NCBI GenBank assembly: GCA_963978905.1
Contig: OZ022259.1
Coordinates: forward strand, 45,526,727 to 45,590,726
Reading direction: 5' to 3'
Length of the DNA: 64,000 bases
Source: Trichostrongylus colubriformis
Taxonomy: Eukaryota > Nematoda > Chromadorea > Rhabditida > Trichostrongylidae
This document shows, piece after piece, positions 1 through 28,518 of this stretch. The number at the start of each line of letters is the position of its first letter. The stretch's first letter is position 1. The notes below the pieces were generated by a model, which saw only the letters and a list, made by a program, of their open reading frames with translations, had not been told where the DNA came from and did not search any database. A program made the position numbers and the translations under genes.

Positions 1-347
1 CGTCTGGAAATCCTAAGTACAAAAATCATTAGAGTTCGAAAAAAGTTTAAAAAAATACGCGAAGTGGAAGAAGGAGGAGTTTCAAAAACCTCTTCAAATC
101 CCAGATTAATGCATAATCGCTGCAATTTTCTTGTTCCCTTTTTCGTTTAAAATTGTTCTGTGTAGTTATTCTGAAATTCCTTCTTTCATCTTCTTGTGGA
201 AGGTTATGAAACTACGTGCTCAAAATTTTATTGATCACTTTCATCTTTCCTTTTGAAAAAATGCCGAAAAAAACCGATCATCAAAAAAACCGAAAGCGAT
301 AATCGATAAACGGTAATTGTGCATCATTCTATTATCGGTAAATCAGA

Positions 348-770
348 CGTGAATACACCGGGAGGTGGCAATTCTGGTCAATGGTAGGACCTACCGTAAC
401 GCTTGTTCGTGGTCGCAGACATTGCACACACAACACCTTGCTAAGATGTCGAGTGTGAATTCAGTGGATTTTTTCAATAACAATCACCTTTTTTCTTACC
501 CTTTCGCTTATTTTTCCATCCATTACTTGATTGCTGTTGTTGTTTAACTTGGTTCACATCATCATGAATGAATGAAATATACCCTAGACAATAGATGGCA
601 TTTTCTACAGCGAGCAACTCGGAAAGGTGATGTTGCAGCTAGAAGAGATACGCGGAAGATGTCAATACAGGCCACAATGTCGTGCTTTTGAATCCTAGTT
701 TCTCCACCGATTATGGCTCCTAACCTCGAATCTTCATTTCAAAACGATCACCTCTTCCCATTTTTTTTCC
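348..770 (+). repeat. Dispersed repeat R1, copy 1
   Basis: This stretch aligns by eye with the reverse complement of 47840-48285. Shared landmarks in order are GGAGGTGGCAATT, CATTGCACACAC-ACACCTTG, ACAATCA, CTTTCGCTTATT, CATCATCATGAATGAATGAAATA, ACAGCGAGCAACTCGGAAAG and TTTCTCCACCGATTAT. No coding capacity was recognised. The family looks like a non-autonomous element or a decayed repeat; termini and class were not determined. Confidence 0.6.
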
Positions 771-1439
771 CCACCCCTCTCAGTTACTGCAACTTGAGTT
801 ACATCTCTCTCCCGTTGTCGTTAACTTTGGTCACCTTTACATAGAAGTACGACCCCTCTCTTCCAACGGCCCACACATTCCTGCGCCCAATGGAATATTC
901 GAGGACTAACGTTTAGCATTACATAACATGCTCACTGATCTAGCTTTCAAAGCTCTTTCTGAATAATCCCCCACCTTCCCCCCCCCCCCTTTCCCGTGGG
1001 AGCAGTGTATTGTCAGCCCTTTTTAAAACCATAACAAGGTGATAGGTTGAATAAACGAAGCCACTGATTGCTTGTTGTTAAGCAAGCAGGCAAGATCGTC
1101 ATCAGTGTCATGCGGATGACTTATTTTGGGCTTGAGCAATCTTTTGTGCTAGAACAAGCTTCTTCATTTGAATTATATTTAAATTATGCAAATTATATGG
1201 TAATGATTGCATACTACCTCAATCTTCTGTATTCCCAGCTCTCTGAAATAAAAAAAACCCCAATGGAAAACCCAGGGTGTGTAGCCATATGTCGACTTTT
1301 CGCGCAGCGAGCGGCATCATGTTAAGATATTGCTTCTTATAGTCTATATGATTCTATTTTGTCTTTTAAGCGTTTGGGATTTTAGTTATTGTTTTCAAAT
1401 AATGATGAGATGAACAGCTATGTCTTTTAAGGATCTCCA

Positions 1440-1533
1440 TGGCACTAGCTCCTTACGTCCTGAGCGGAATCCCAACCGACCGCGGCAAGTCGTGCTCATG
1501 GCGCCGAGAGTGCGACGCCGCGAAGCGAAAATT
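1440..1533 (-). repeat. Repeat shared with 16160-16232
   Basis: The reverse complement contains GAATTTTCGCTTCGCGGCGT followed by CGCACTC, then CGGTTGGGATTCCGCTCA. The same order occurs at 16160-16232 on the plus strand within daf-3 intron 14. This is a short dispersed repeat of unknown class. Confidence 0.55.
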
Positions 1534-3567
1534 CGTCATAAGGCCACACATCCGAAAACCTATTAAGCTGTCCTACTAATCGCAGCGCTATTTTTGAATT
1601 TGAATTTGAATAAACCCTGTCCCGAAACCTGGAGAATCCTGACGCTCGGTCTCACTCCGGACAGCTTTTCGGTCGTGTACTCAATTCAATGCGACTACTT
1701 TTCGTTCTGTAATCGACCTCCGTCTTATCGCCCATACCAACCCACACCCACACACGCATCACTCTCCTGTGTTTATCTTCTGATACACGGCTATCGATCG
1801 GGGGTTTTCATTCTGTGCACTTAGTTTCACTTATACTAGCATCTTTATAGAGTTTGTTCGTATTTCGCAATACCTCCGGGACCCTCTTTTACCTCTAATG
1901 ATTGGCTGACAGGCCCGGGAAGACTGTCGGAAGACTGTCAAGTGTATCAACCCAGTTGACGGAATCATTTTACAGCCTACGGGAAAGTGTTGGGGGAGTT
2001 TAATCGGGCGGTTAGGTTACAGAGGCGAGAAAAATAAATGGAAGAAGATTGTGAAAAGCCCCTGATTTTGGAAGGTATTTTGTAATAATCACTGAATGGG
2101 ACCTGTGAAGACTAGGAATGGAATACAGTTTCACGATCGAAATGTTTTCCCTGAGGCACAAAATTCTGATATCAGCTTACCTCGCATTTCCACTTTGATA
2201 AAAGATTCGAGCCTTTATCTTTGATAAATGATGAAGGCTGTCCCCCATCTACTCCATCTTCTGAATTGCGATGTCCACGTTACTTTTGATTCACCTTGGA
2301 ATGATTATTAGCGATGATGTCGCACCAATCACCTATCGCTCATCTAGCACTTCTTCCGATTCCCGCCCATTTTTGGACGTGTTATCCCCTATCTTCGGCG
2401 GAGCAGCCGGTGTAGCTTTTCCCATTGCTCCGATTTTATATCACGTTTTTAAATCATCCCGTAAATCAGGTCCACCACACGCCTAAAATCCCTTCAAAGA
2501 TGATCAATTAGTACGAGTACTCTAAGAATTATGGGCAGTGGGCGCTTTTAAATCTGGTGGTTTTTGCAGTTTGCCTAGTAATAGGCCGAATATGCATTGC
2601 CGTGCTGCTCCCAATTTCAATAAGTGCTTATGCATGGTGCAACCTGAATGACCAAGTCGAGCCCAGCATAGTTCCATTTATCCCTATCGTCGGTAAAAAG
2701 CCACTTCAACTGAATCCCACATATATTTGTGACACGCCGTGGTATCTCAACCGATACCGTAATCTGTAGAGGTTCCAGCGATGCTTTGACACCGGAAACG
2801 CAGCAAGAGGTTTGTTTCGTGCAAAAAGTCAGCGTGGGTGGTTTCCAGTCTACGAGGTCATATTTATAGTTCCAACTATCTCAAACCTAAGAGATGTTGC
2901 TTTAAGGTTATCTATTTTATAAATTACCATATGACTTCTTCTTTTTTATAATTGCCTTATACTCACTTTAATTGATTAGCAAGAATATATAAATAAATAC
3001 GTAATTGAATACTGCATAAAATATGCCTACCTCCCTTCCCACTGATGAGCACAGAGAGAGGTTATCTCTAAGTTTAACCTCCGTCTATAAGCACGTGCGA
3101 AACGGAGGTTCAACCACTCCTTTGCTTCTCCCACCCCCTGAATCTTTTTGAAATGGTTTCTTTGTTTATAATTGTTTATTTTTTTACTGTATTATTTTCT
3201 CATTGTATTAATTTTGTATTCGTGCATTCATCAGACATTCGTCAGACTTGTCTGGGATAACAACAGCATCAACCAGGATATTTCCTGTCCCTACTATTCA
3301 TTTCTCTGTCATATAGGAACTCAAACTTCTTCAAAAGTTTGGCGAATACACTTTGAAGAAGTTTGAGTTCCTGGAGACGTATCCTGGAGATTCTTCGGTG
3401 TCAGCAATTTCTTCTTATTTCCTGCCGAACAAAGCTTCCTGTTATTTTCTACCAAACATTAAAATGTTATTTAAGAAATCGTGTTTAACAGACTTATGGA
3501 ATGGTACAAAGATTTAGTTCAACCTCCGTTTAGCATGTGTCCTTAGACGAAGGGTGAACTAATTCTT

Positions 3568-4005
3568 AAGTTAAAGGAATCGTCCACGGAAAATGAGTTT
3601 TTGTGTTACCCATATATTTATGTTGTACTTGCCTAATGTTGGCCTCATGCAAAATTTCACGCGAAAAAATGTGAATCTGGCTGAGATACAACACCACAAA
3701 GTGCGGTCCCAGTGGGCGGGGCCTAAGAGAAAAGCCTCGTTCCGTCGTCCGCCGTGGTCTGAGACGCATCGTAGGAACAGAAGGTTACGTAAACAGTCCC
3801 GTTCTCCGTTCTCAACGGCGGCGGAAGACGGGACGAGCCTTTTACACGGAGGCCCGCCCACTGGGACCGCACTTTGTGATGCTGTATCTCAGCCAAATTC
3901 ACATTTTTTCGCGTGAAATTTTGCATGAGGCCAACATTAGGCAAATACACTATAAATATATGGGTAACACAAAAACTCATTTTCCGTGGACGATTCCTTT
4001 AAGTT
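3568..4005. mobile_element. Hairpin MITE family A, copy 1
   Basis: A 428 bp fold-back element (3573-4000). Its arms begin AAAGGAATCGTCCACGG and remain complementary for roughly 150 bases, passing through GTTACCCATATATTTAT and TTTCACGCG. A 5-base direct repeat AAGTT flanks it on both sides and may be the target duplication. It has no transposase. Other copies are at 12261-12686 and 39230-39624. Confidence 0.85.
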
Positions 4006-4104
4006 CATGTTCTAGAACCTTCTGTTGCACAAAATCCGTCGATCTCAAAATTCGCTTGTACTATTTTTATGTTGTTATTACTTCACACAAATTTTCTTAA
4101 CATT

Positions 4105-4305
4105 TTTGGCTCTTGTCGTCAACGAGTGCGTACCACTCGGATAGGATTTTGCAACACCGCATACGGCTGCGATGCGTGCGGGCAAGGAGCGCTATATTTG
4201 GTTGGATCCTATGGCGATTACCATGTCTTATGCTTGAAACAAGGACTTACCTCCGCATCCGTAGCTCGCACGCCACATGCGCTGCAGATCCTGTCCTAAC
4301 GAATC
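4105..4305. repeat. GC-rich hairpin repeat, family R3
   Basis: A GC-rich stretch with alternating GCGTGCG-like words and an AGGACAG end motif (on the minus strand near 4290). Similar stretches lie at 7497-7670, 16950-17175 and 46655-46860. The open frames across it come from its base composition. Its class is unknown. Confidence 0.4.
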
Positions 4306-4447
4306 ACACACACCATTAACATCGCATTAAGTTTTATTCTACGTGTGTCTGCATACGTAGGAGGGACAGAATCCTCCACGTTACCAGCGAATTCGCAATC
4401 TACGAATTAACGCAATGAAATTGATATTTATCGTGCTTACCATCGTC

Positions 4448-4457
4448 TTAATTTCAG
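4448..4457 (+). promoter_or_regulatory. Splice acceptor directly before the daf-3 ATG
   Basis: The sequence TTAATTTCAG ends one base before the start codon of the co-Smad model. In nematodes an acceptor this close to an ATG is typical of spliced-leader trans-splicing. It could equally be the acceptor of a cis-intron behind an upstream 5' exon; no convincing upstream coding exon was seen. The sequence cannot separate the two. Confidence 0.5.
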
Positions 4458-16764
<12,307 letters not shown>

Positions 16765-16949
16765 ACAAAGTCCGGAGCCTAGACATAGTCCGGTGTTATG
16801 CCCCTAAATCACTCAGTTAACATTGTAATCGCACTTTGTTTGGATTAACACCTCTGTAGAATTCTTTAACTTTTTGCAAGTTATGGATCATCATCTGGAG
16901 CTCGCTCAGTACTGATGTGAGCGGTTGCGTCGCAGAACTGTCATGAGCA

Positions 16950-17175
16950 CACCGATGGGTGTGTTCCATCAGGACAGAAAATCCGCGTCACGGCTTTTGA
17001 TATGCGACGCGACCGTGTACGAGCTAGGGGCTAATATTAGTGGCGTCCCGGGGCAATGAGTGTCCTTCTCTCATTCTAGGCGTAAACGCTCCAGCCATTA
17101 CAGTGCCCCTAGCTCGCACCCACCGCGAGGCGTACCAGACGCGAGCTGTCCTCAGGGTACACATCCTCAGCCGGC
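16950..17175. repeat. GC-rich hairpin repeat, family R3, downstream of daf-3
   Basis: The left end (GGGTGTGTTCCATCAGGACAG) and the right end (GCTGTCCTCAGGGTACACATC) are imperfect inverted copies; the interior is rich in CGCG words. It resembles the hAT-like MITE at 7252 in its GTGT-CC-AGG ends. Confidence 0.45.
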
Positions 17176-18274
17176 TGTTGCTAGTTTTGCGTATTATCCG
17201 TAACACAAACAATTGGCAGAACTTAAACGTAACCTGAACATTGGGAGACGTACTGCTTATTGATCGTTGCTAGTGACGCAACCGCGCGCGACACACTTGC
17301 GGAACCTCTCACGTAACAAAATTGGACTTATGAACCAGAAAAGAATTCAACATTCAAATTTTGAATGGCAGCATAACTCATGTTGTTTTTTTTTCAAAGT
17401 CCATATATGTATATACTTATTATGCTCTCCAACATAATCTGCAGGTGTATTTAAAACCTCCTATTAGTCACTTTTCCTTTTTTATTATCATCTTACACCG
17501 TACCCATCACGGTCACTGTCTGGGGTTACACCGTTACTCCTCGGCGCAATACCTTATCATTATCAGCTGACCCAAGCAAAGTGCATTACTGCTGTCACTC
17601 CATCTATTCCATTCTGTCAGGTATTTTGGAAAATTTCAACTTTAATTCCCCAGTTGTCATTTTTTTCTTCACGCTTATCGAAACATTGCAGCATGTTAGT
17701 CCTTAGTATGAGTCCCATTTTTAAAATGAGTGGTTGGCGCCTAAATTTCCGCGCGCGAACTTCACAGCAATGCCGCACCGCAACCGTACGCGTACCCTGG
17801 CCGTATGTTAATTCTGCTATCAAGTTTCTTCATTGTGAGCGCTATACATGAACATACTTCCCTACACACATGTTTCCTTTTGTTGAGGGATTGGGCGTTT
17901 TTTTTAACTAAAATTCTCAAATGCCGAAGCTCAAACTTCTTTGCATGCATCGCTCATCCATGTTGCCATACATGTACTTCTCTTCACTTTATCACTTCAT
18001 TAACATTTCGCTTTGACGTTGTAAATACGGTCCATTATTTATTGCATTTTTGCCACATCTAGTCTTCTTTGTCTTTTAGCTACATTGTTGCCCAATGCCC
18101 AATTACGTCAATTATTATGTGAGCGCTAATAATGACTAGTAAATTGCTCATTTTGTCTGATCCATTTTTTTTGTACAAAACTCGTACCTCCAACATTCAA
18201 ACACTCGCATATTCAAATCAAGAGAAAGATGCATGCGTCACGTGATGGACGTGCCGCCAGTGTACATAGAGAGT

Positions 18275-18595
18275 CGAAGATTCCCGACAGGGGGGTCGTC
18301 TTTGACCGGATAGGAGGGTGGGGGAGCGTACCTCTAGGGGTCGGAAATGAGCAATAAGATCATAAATTTAAATAAGCAGACGAGAAGCAAAAGGTATTTC
18401 ACCGCATATCCGTGTGGTTAATCGTAAAACAAATATATTTTCGCCTCAGGAAAGGATATATAGCAATAACACACATTGGAACTATGCAATCCGGCAACAG
18501 TCACTGGTATTGTAGAGGTCGAAAAAAGGGGGAGGGGTCGTGTTTGGTCGCCGTAGAGGGGGGTCGTATTAAAGCGGCTATTTTCCTCTACACCT
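18275..18595 (+). repeat. Dispersed repeat R4, copy 2
   Basis: Second copy of the repeat found in daf-3 intron 14, in the same orientation. It lies downstream of daf-3 and just before the short MITE at 18642. Confidence 0.5.
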
Positions 18596-18641
18596 GAGAG
18601 TGCTCTGCGTGCTTCATAGCGCGAAAGGCCAGAGCGCAGAT

Positions 18642-18803
18642 GGGTGTGCGTCAGGATTGTCACACCAGGTCACCGCGCCACAAAACTGAGGGCCCCGCTG
18701 TGATTAGGGCTTTTCGAAGTGAGACCAGACAAGGAGCCTGTCGCACGCGGTAACCCAATTTGTGTGACTCAGTGACCTAGTCAGACAATCCTGATGCACA
18801 CCC
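18642..18803. mobile_element. Short MITE with 20 bp inverted ends
   Basis: Ends GGGTGTGCGTCAGGATTGTC (18642-18661) and GACAATCCTGATGCACACCC (18784-18803) are complementary with one mismatch. The 162 bp unit has no coding capacity. Its termini begin GGGTGTG like those of the element at 7252, so the two may belong to related families. Confidence 0.75.
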
Positions 18804-19694
18804 GAGTGCAACCGACGGTTGTCAGCAACCTATTCTGAGTGGTGGTAAACTATAAATGTGCGTGCTCTAGGGGAAAGGGTAAGCTTCCTAGGAGGATGCA
18901 GACGACTGCAGAAAAATGACGCAGTTGGTATAAGAATTTCAAATTAAGTGCATTTTCCCAGTCTGTACCTGAATTCATTTTTCTGGTGAACAAAAATGTA
19001 TTTCCGAGCGTATGCTGTTTTGTTAATTACGCTTCTAAATCACTCTATCTTCATATCTATTTGTTTCTTTTTTTGAACTCGATTTATCTAATGATGTGGG
19101 AGATTAATGCGTCAAACTGAGTGACTACTAGGTCTCTGCTTTGAAAGCTGATATTTCTTCCTCTATCAGTCAATCCAAGCTATGCCCTGTTTTCCGTTAT
19201 CAGAGAAACTGATATGGTTGACTTCAGCTGACCATAGAATACGAAAGCAGAAGGGTTAGGTGATGCAACAGCAAAGAAAAAAGAGAATGTAATGGTCGAA
19301 AAGCCGAGAAATGACCCCTCCATGATCGACGACATGCTCTTGCTTCTTCATGGAAGATGCACATGGCAAGGTCAGGAAAGCCAAAAAGTTAATGCTATTT
19401 CGCTCTTCACGGCTGCACCCTCGTCGGCAAACCCCGCACGCAACACACCATGGTAAGATAGCCATTGTGCCTAGGTGATATCGCCTCTCATTATTTGCCT
19501 GTACCGCTAAAAGTGCAAGATTTTCATCTGTGAGAAAATTCCCAGCTTTCGCATATCACCTATTCGAGTACAGTATCCAACCACCAGATATAGCTCCTTC
19601 AAACGGCCACAGAGAACGTTCCGATCTGCCATCTTATTCAAGCTTGACAGGCAATGAATATTCAAAGCAATTTGCAACGGTAATTTGAAGACAC

Positions 19695-20075
19695 CGGTAG
19701 GGATAGGGAGATGGGAACACATGTTCTCTGAAAACAAACTTTCCACTTCAGAAGATGTGCAGCGAAACTCGCATTGAAAAGGAATGACTCGGGTTTCATC
19801 ACGAACCCGCAGCATAGTGAATAGTTCTGCCGTTCCTCCGCCGGAGGGGCGGAACACCTGGTAAGGGCCGGCTGATTTAGCCTTTCGCCCGTCCGCAGTC
19901 TACTCGAAGCAACTGACGCAGAGGGGCACGAGAGAGAAGGGGATTTCCAGGTTTCTGTTCCTCGAATTTTTCGCCATTTTATTTCGTTCTTTCTCTACTG
20001 TTACACTGTTGAGCACCCCTGCTATTACATTCCTCTGCCGAATTTCATCCTCTCGGTTTCTTTAAAAAGACAACT
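19695..20075 (+). repeat. Dispersed repeat R2, copy 1
   Basis: Colinear with 42265-42665: ACACATGTTCTCT, GATCCCGCAGCA-like, GATTTAGCC, then TTTTCGCCATTTTATTTCGTTCTT, CTGTTGAGCACCCCT and CCGAATTTCATC. Diverged and non-coding, class unknown. Confidence 0.5.
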
Positions 20076-20500
20076 GAACCTTCTCGCAAGCATTTCTCCA
20101 AACAGTAACCCTACAACGTAGAAACCACAGAAACCACACAGTTATTAAACCGATTTATACACGAGGTCATATTTTCATTACAAGCACGTAACGACAACAG
20201 TCGAAAATACGAATTAGTGTTCTAATGGTAAAAAGACAGCTATGGCTACGAATCAAGATGTAAATCCGGGTTTCCAACCATCGATTTTGTGAATAAGACG
20301 AGATGTATTAAAAAATATCATTTACTTTCTGAAAAAAAAAACAGTCACGCAGTATTGACGCCGCATAACAAGTTGGGAAAATTGCAAAGCCCATCACACG
20401 GACTGGGGGGTAGGGGATGACGATACAGAGACAGGAGGCCTAATTAAAATCTTTTTCTTAGGTGCACCACACACTCACACTTAACACCTATGTACATGAA

Positions 20501-23940
<3,440 letters not shown>

Positions 23941-23998
23941 GACAGCAAAGTCTGGCAATGCTCTCCACGGTCGGCCACCGACTAATGCGGTTGATTGA

Positions 23999-24008
23999 CC
24001 TAAAATCT
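23999..24008 (-). promoter_or_regulatory. Probable leader acceptor of gsp-2
   Basis: On the minus strand a TTAGATTTTAG acceptor lies about 60 bases upstream of the gsp-2 ATG. It fits either spliced-leader addition or removal of a 5' UTR intron. No other ATG lies in frame between it and the chosen start. Confidence 0.4.
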
Positions 24009-24009
24009 A

Positions 24010-25990
24010 AGGAAGCTTAAAACCTCCAAAGAAAAATAAAGAATTAAAAAGCGCCACGCAATAATCAACAAGAAATATTTAGGACCAAAAAGTGAACGAT
24101 AGCCTGAGCACAAATAAAACATTTGATGAACCCTACGAATCCTATGGTATGAGAAGTCCTGTAGGCGAGCACTTAGTACAAATACTTATGAGAGATAAGA
24201 GTACCACAATGACCTGAGCCATCGCCACTAGGCCGATTGCACGAGAATTTCGGCGCGTCGGCGAAGACTGCCGCATTGCTGAGACGCGACGCGTCAAAAT
24301 CCATTCCGTCGGTGCGTCTCACCACGAAAACGTTTTATCGAATTACGATGCAATCAGCTGATGCCGAATTGGTTTGGCGACGGGTGTGTGTATTGTGTTG
24401 ATATCGATTGCGCTTTCATGTGATCGATGAGCTTGTTTACGGGTCATGAACGGGGATTCCCAGACGGGAAAATGGAACGATATGCATCGTGTGTGTGTAT
24501 ACTTGGCTTGATAGGACGCCGTTTTTATTGAACATTCGCGATTTGCGCAGCAGCTGTTGCTAGCACGTTGTTATTCCTCACAAGTTATATGTTCGCTCGT
24601 TTCATCTTTTTTTTGGATTTACTGCTCTCATCCTGTTACTGGTCGTTGTTAGACGATCAGCCTCCACGATCAAAAAGGCTCTAAAAATTAAGAGGCTTGG
24701 AAATCCTCAGTTCAATTCCAATGATATATTCAATAGGGAGGGGTTATTCACAATGTCTGCTTAGACGCTCCGTTTCTCTTCAGGGAACATCACGTGGCAC
24801 ATCGACGAGGTTAACCAGCGTGGTTTACTTTATCCTGGATGAGGGGATGGGGCGGAAGTGGTTCATGCCCTTCAAAATTCCACCCTTTCCTAGAATTACT
24901 TAAATTTGCACCTCCATAACTCACGGTCAGCATACCCAACCTCAGCTATTTCTAATGTGCCTGGATGTGGATAAAATTAATGGCCAGGGTTAAGCGCTGC
25001 GCTGAGAACAATTGTTGAGAAATACTACCCCAAAGATCTTCAGTCGATGAATACATGTTGCATTGCTTGCCTGACGTCAAAAGCTTCACTTCAGATACGA
25101 CCTCTTGAGGTTTCCTCGATCACTCCTTGACCCTGCTGGTGACAGAAATGGTCCATTCACATCGTAGTCTCCCTTCCCGAGCTTAGGGTAGAATCTATAC
25201 AGCCAGGCTTCTAGGCTCATTAATATTTACTTTCAGTGTCCCAGCTCCCCTTCTCTCTCCCCCCCCCCCCCCTCCCCCCTTCCCCCAACATTCTATCGGC
25301 TCACTTAGGTTGTTCTGGGATGTGATGAATTGAAACGCGTCTCCTAAAATGACCTTTCCAGAAAAATAGAAATAGTACTTGATTCCTGTCTGCCAGTGTT
25401 CGCTTTATTATCGCCTCTTACTCAGTGAAACCATTGATGAATGCTGAGGGTTATTAAAAAATTCCTCACTTTTTTTTTATTGCGAACGGCTGGATGATCG
25501 GCCATGGAGCATCTTGTTTCTTTGTTATCCCTGTTGACGTGAATAGCACTCATAATTCTTCTTTACTTTTTCTCTACGATTTAACACAGCGATATAGCTA
25601 ATCTCTATTTGTGATCTGAATAATCATAGCTAAGCAAATCGTCGTGTGTGTTGACGTTCCGTTCATGTGCCAGAATAAACAAACAGAAGAAATGGATGCT
25701 AGCACTCTTCAAATATCTCACAATTATCGTGCCAGCCATTGCGTTCCGTGTTCGAGAGACTCATCTACAATGTGCTTCCCAATGTAGTCTGCTAACTCTG
25801 CTAAAATCTTTGCAGTCTGTTAACTTTCTTACGGTAGGTACGCCCTTTATTCGGAAGAATGTAGCTTAGCCGTATCTCATCATTCTTGTTACACTCCGCC
25901 CCACACAAAAACTATGCCGTTGCACTCATGTGCCTTGGCCGCCCAACCTTTTGCGGTAGCAAGAGACCCGCAAGAGAAAAGAGGTCTAAG
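24010..25990. other. Upstream region of gsp-2 and spacer
   Basis: The first 600 bases are upstream of gsp-2 and contain CG-rich words (GACGCGACGCGTC near 24283), so a promoter is likely here, though no element can be named. The rest includes a C-tract at 25258-25276 and no supported gene. Confidence 0.35.
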
Positions 25991-25992
25991 TA

Positions 25993-26863
25993 TTAGGTTG
26001 TTCCAAAAGACTTGTAGTATCCAAAAAAATCAGTAACTCTTGTTCACTTCGAGGCAGGTCCAGGCGGTTCAGGAATATGGAAGAACGTTCCCTAAGCTTT
26101 TTAGGAAAATATATATTGTCCCACCAGATCCCGTGGAGAGAGCTACAATGCCCGTTGTCGATACCCACCCAACTCGCGGTGTCAACTATTATGAGCGGTC
26201 TTGCGGCACCAAAACGACGGAAGGTTGCCACTCCATCAGCGCTGCATTGGGCAAGGGATGTCTGAGCTACGTGACCGTGCGCCGCTGGTTCATCAGCTTC
26301 AGCAACGGCGAGATTGACATGAAGGACAAACCACGCTTGGGACTGTGCTGGTTCTGGGACGCGGAAGTACTGCTTTTTCCGCGAGGTGCTGGTACAAGGC
26401 GAGACAGTCACCGCTGCCGTATGCACCCACCAGCTCCAGCAGCTCGCCGTCGCTGTTCGAGAAAAGTGGCGGAAAATGTCCGCGGTCACCCTTCTTCATG
26501 ACGACGCCCGCTCCCATTTCGCGAAAACTTCCCAGGCCAAGTAATAGGAGCTCGGCTGGGATGTTCTGCCCCACCCGCCATACTCTCCAGACATTACCCC
26601 TTCTGGCTATCACCTTACCCATCCTCTCGAATCCTTCCTGGCCAAGAGAAAATTCGTTGATTATGACTTGCTTGCGAAGGCGATCGCTGACTTCTTCGAC
26701 TCTCAGAACCCAGAGTTTTGGGAGAAGGGAATCAACGAGTTTCCTATAAAGTGGCAGAGGGTTGCCGATAAGAATGGTCAATACGTTGCCTAATTGTTAT
26801 TTGTTGGACGAAAAAAAAAGTGATGATCGGAAAAAATACTACAAGACTTTTGGAACAACCTAA
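25993..26863 (+). mobile_element. Mariner element M1, internally deleted
   Basis: The inverted ends TTAGGTTGTTCCAAAAG-CTTGTAGTA are about 28 bases long and flanked by TA on both sides (25991-25992, 26864-26865). Plus-strand remnants show the transposase helix-turn-helix region (GCHSISAALGKG, VRRWFISFSNGE). After a frame change the second catalytic Asp region follows (LHDDARSHFA), then HPPYSPDITPSGYHL and a WQRVADKNGQYV end. The first-Asp segment is deleted (871 bp against about 1.3 kb for full elements), and the third catalytic Asp (normally SDYHL) reads Gly. It is therefore dead. Confidence 0.92.
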
Positions 26864-28518
26864 TACTTACCAGGAATGATATGTCACGCCCTAGTAGTCA
26901 TCCTTGGCGGATTCAGCAAACGTGGTGGCATTGGTACATAAAATTTTGGAGTGACTCCCAGTTTATGGACTATGCAGGTCCCGCGATACTGTCAAAAAAG
27001 CTCATCAGCAATCGAAGTGCTCTCCAGGAATAATATCTGTCACGTCTCAACGTTCATCCTTGGCGAATTGAGCAAATCTGGTGGCACTGGTATAAAATTT
27101 TATGTAGTGGAACTCTTGAGACCCGTCTCATATCATGCGATGAACTGGAGAGTCAGCGAATCGGCGTTGTGTGACGTGCTCAGTTCATTTCCTGCTGTTG
27201 TTGGTTCCCGCTGCGTTGACTGTGTCTCCGCTTCATTGCATGTTGCGTGCTTAACCTTTTCATGTCGGCTACGTGTTTCTCGTTTATTCAAGATTTCTAG
27301 CCACCAACATGAACTCTGGTGAAGTCAAGATGAGTGAATGTACGAATTCTAGTGAAGAATTGCGCCCAACCAAAATACACCATCCTACGGGAGCGCCGAG
27401 TCTAAGTTTCTGCACAGTGAGCGGAGTCTCGAAATCACACCTCATATGGTCGTTTTTGAAGACTCGCCGATTTACTCATTTCTCCAATGGGTACTTATCT
27501 ATTCTTTTTCGTGAATTCTGCGATTCTTTGGTTTGGCGTAAGTTGTCGGCGGGCACGAACGTTCGATGCTGGCTGGCGATAAGCGCGTGTCGTTTTATGA
27601 GGCATCTTATATTCATGCACGAAACTCAAGGGTTGGCATGATTGAGGCTGAAAACAATACTACGACGCTGATGCATACCTTATATTCGGCTTTCAGTTCA
27701 ATACGAATCAATCTCGGGATTGAATGGAAGATGAAGGCAAGTGGGAACAAGTGGAAGTACTAGAAATGGTCGAGTAATCCGGTGTTAAAAGGGTCAAGAA
27801 AATGTAAAGCCCATAGTCCCATAGTCTCTGTTTAACAATCCATGAGGAACATTTGGATCAAGCGAAAGCTTGGAAATTTTGTATTTTTCAAAGATTCACC
27901 GTTAATTGTGGTATTAGGAGTCCGTTGATGTTCTTTTCATTCTCACTGTCAAATGTGTAGCATCTTGTGATTTTTTCTCTCGTGACTGCGGTATTTTCTC
28001 GTGATCAGCGGAGATTTACGCCCGCATAGCTCGCCATGACGCAGCTAATGCTCCGTTCCCAAGTGTACTTTCTTCAGCGAATCTGCTCTTAGCCCGCTTT
28101 TCTAGTTGTCCTAGATGTCATTGTCTTAGATGGAGAAGGCTTAGTCGAAAATAATCCTTATTCCTACAAAAAGGAAATGTAGTGGAAGCTTTTCGGCGCA
28201 TCTTTTTCCTTTTGTCTGAACCCTCGCTATCCTATATTTAAGCCCACGCTGTCCTCCTTGTCTTGAGGTGGCTATAGCATTGGTAGAAAGGATTTAGAAG
28301 GTAAATATGTTAATCTCTTTATATTCGCCATTGACCCTCTGCTCGATGAGCTGGTCATAGGAGTGCAAGAGGAGGGATAGCCACATGTCGAGAAACGATT
28401 TTGAGGAGGTTATGGCTTCAGGCTTCATTTGTCATCGCACCTTCGCATTTTATTTCTCTGAAAGTCCCTGTGACCCCTAATTTGATTTCTTCCGTAGTTT
28501 TTTTTTTCTGTCATACAG

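Larger units (their letters stand above)
1..3566. other. Spacer upstream of daf-3, no supported gene
   Basis: Apart from repeat R1 and the short repeat near 1440-1533, this is AT-rich DNA without a convincing gene. Two open stretches deserve mention. Positions 2271-2486 encode 71 aa from ATG to TAA, with an internal hydrophobic run (GGAAGVAFPIAPILYHVF). Positions 2557-2769 are open with a hydrophobic start, but have no ATG and follow a TTTTTGCAG. They could be exons of a small membrane protein; no family was recognised and chance is equally likely. Confidence 0.3.
16765..20500. other. Spacer between convergent daf-3 and gsp-2
   Basis: It contains both 3' ends and several repeats (16950-17175, 18275-18595, 18642-18803, 19695-20075). 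No further gene is supported. The open frames in it are short and lack recognisable domains or splice structure. Confidence 0.5.

Noticed and set aside
3571..3980. Several overlapping frames with near-identical protein ends
   Set aside because: They are translations of the complementary arms of hairpin MITE copy 1; the matching peptides come from the inverted repeat.
24700..24735. tRNA-like TTCAATTCC word
   Set aside because: No acceptor stem, D arm or anticodon arm could be folded around it.
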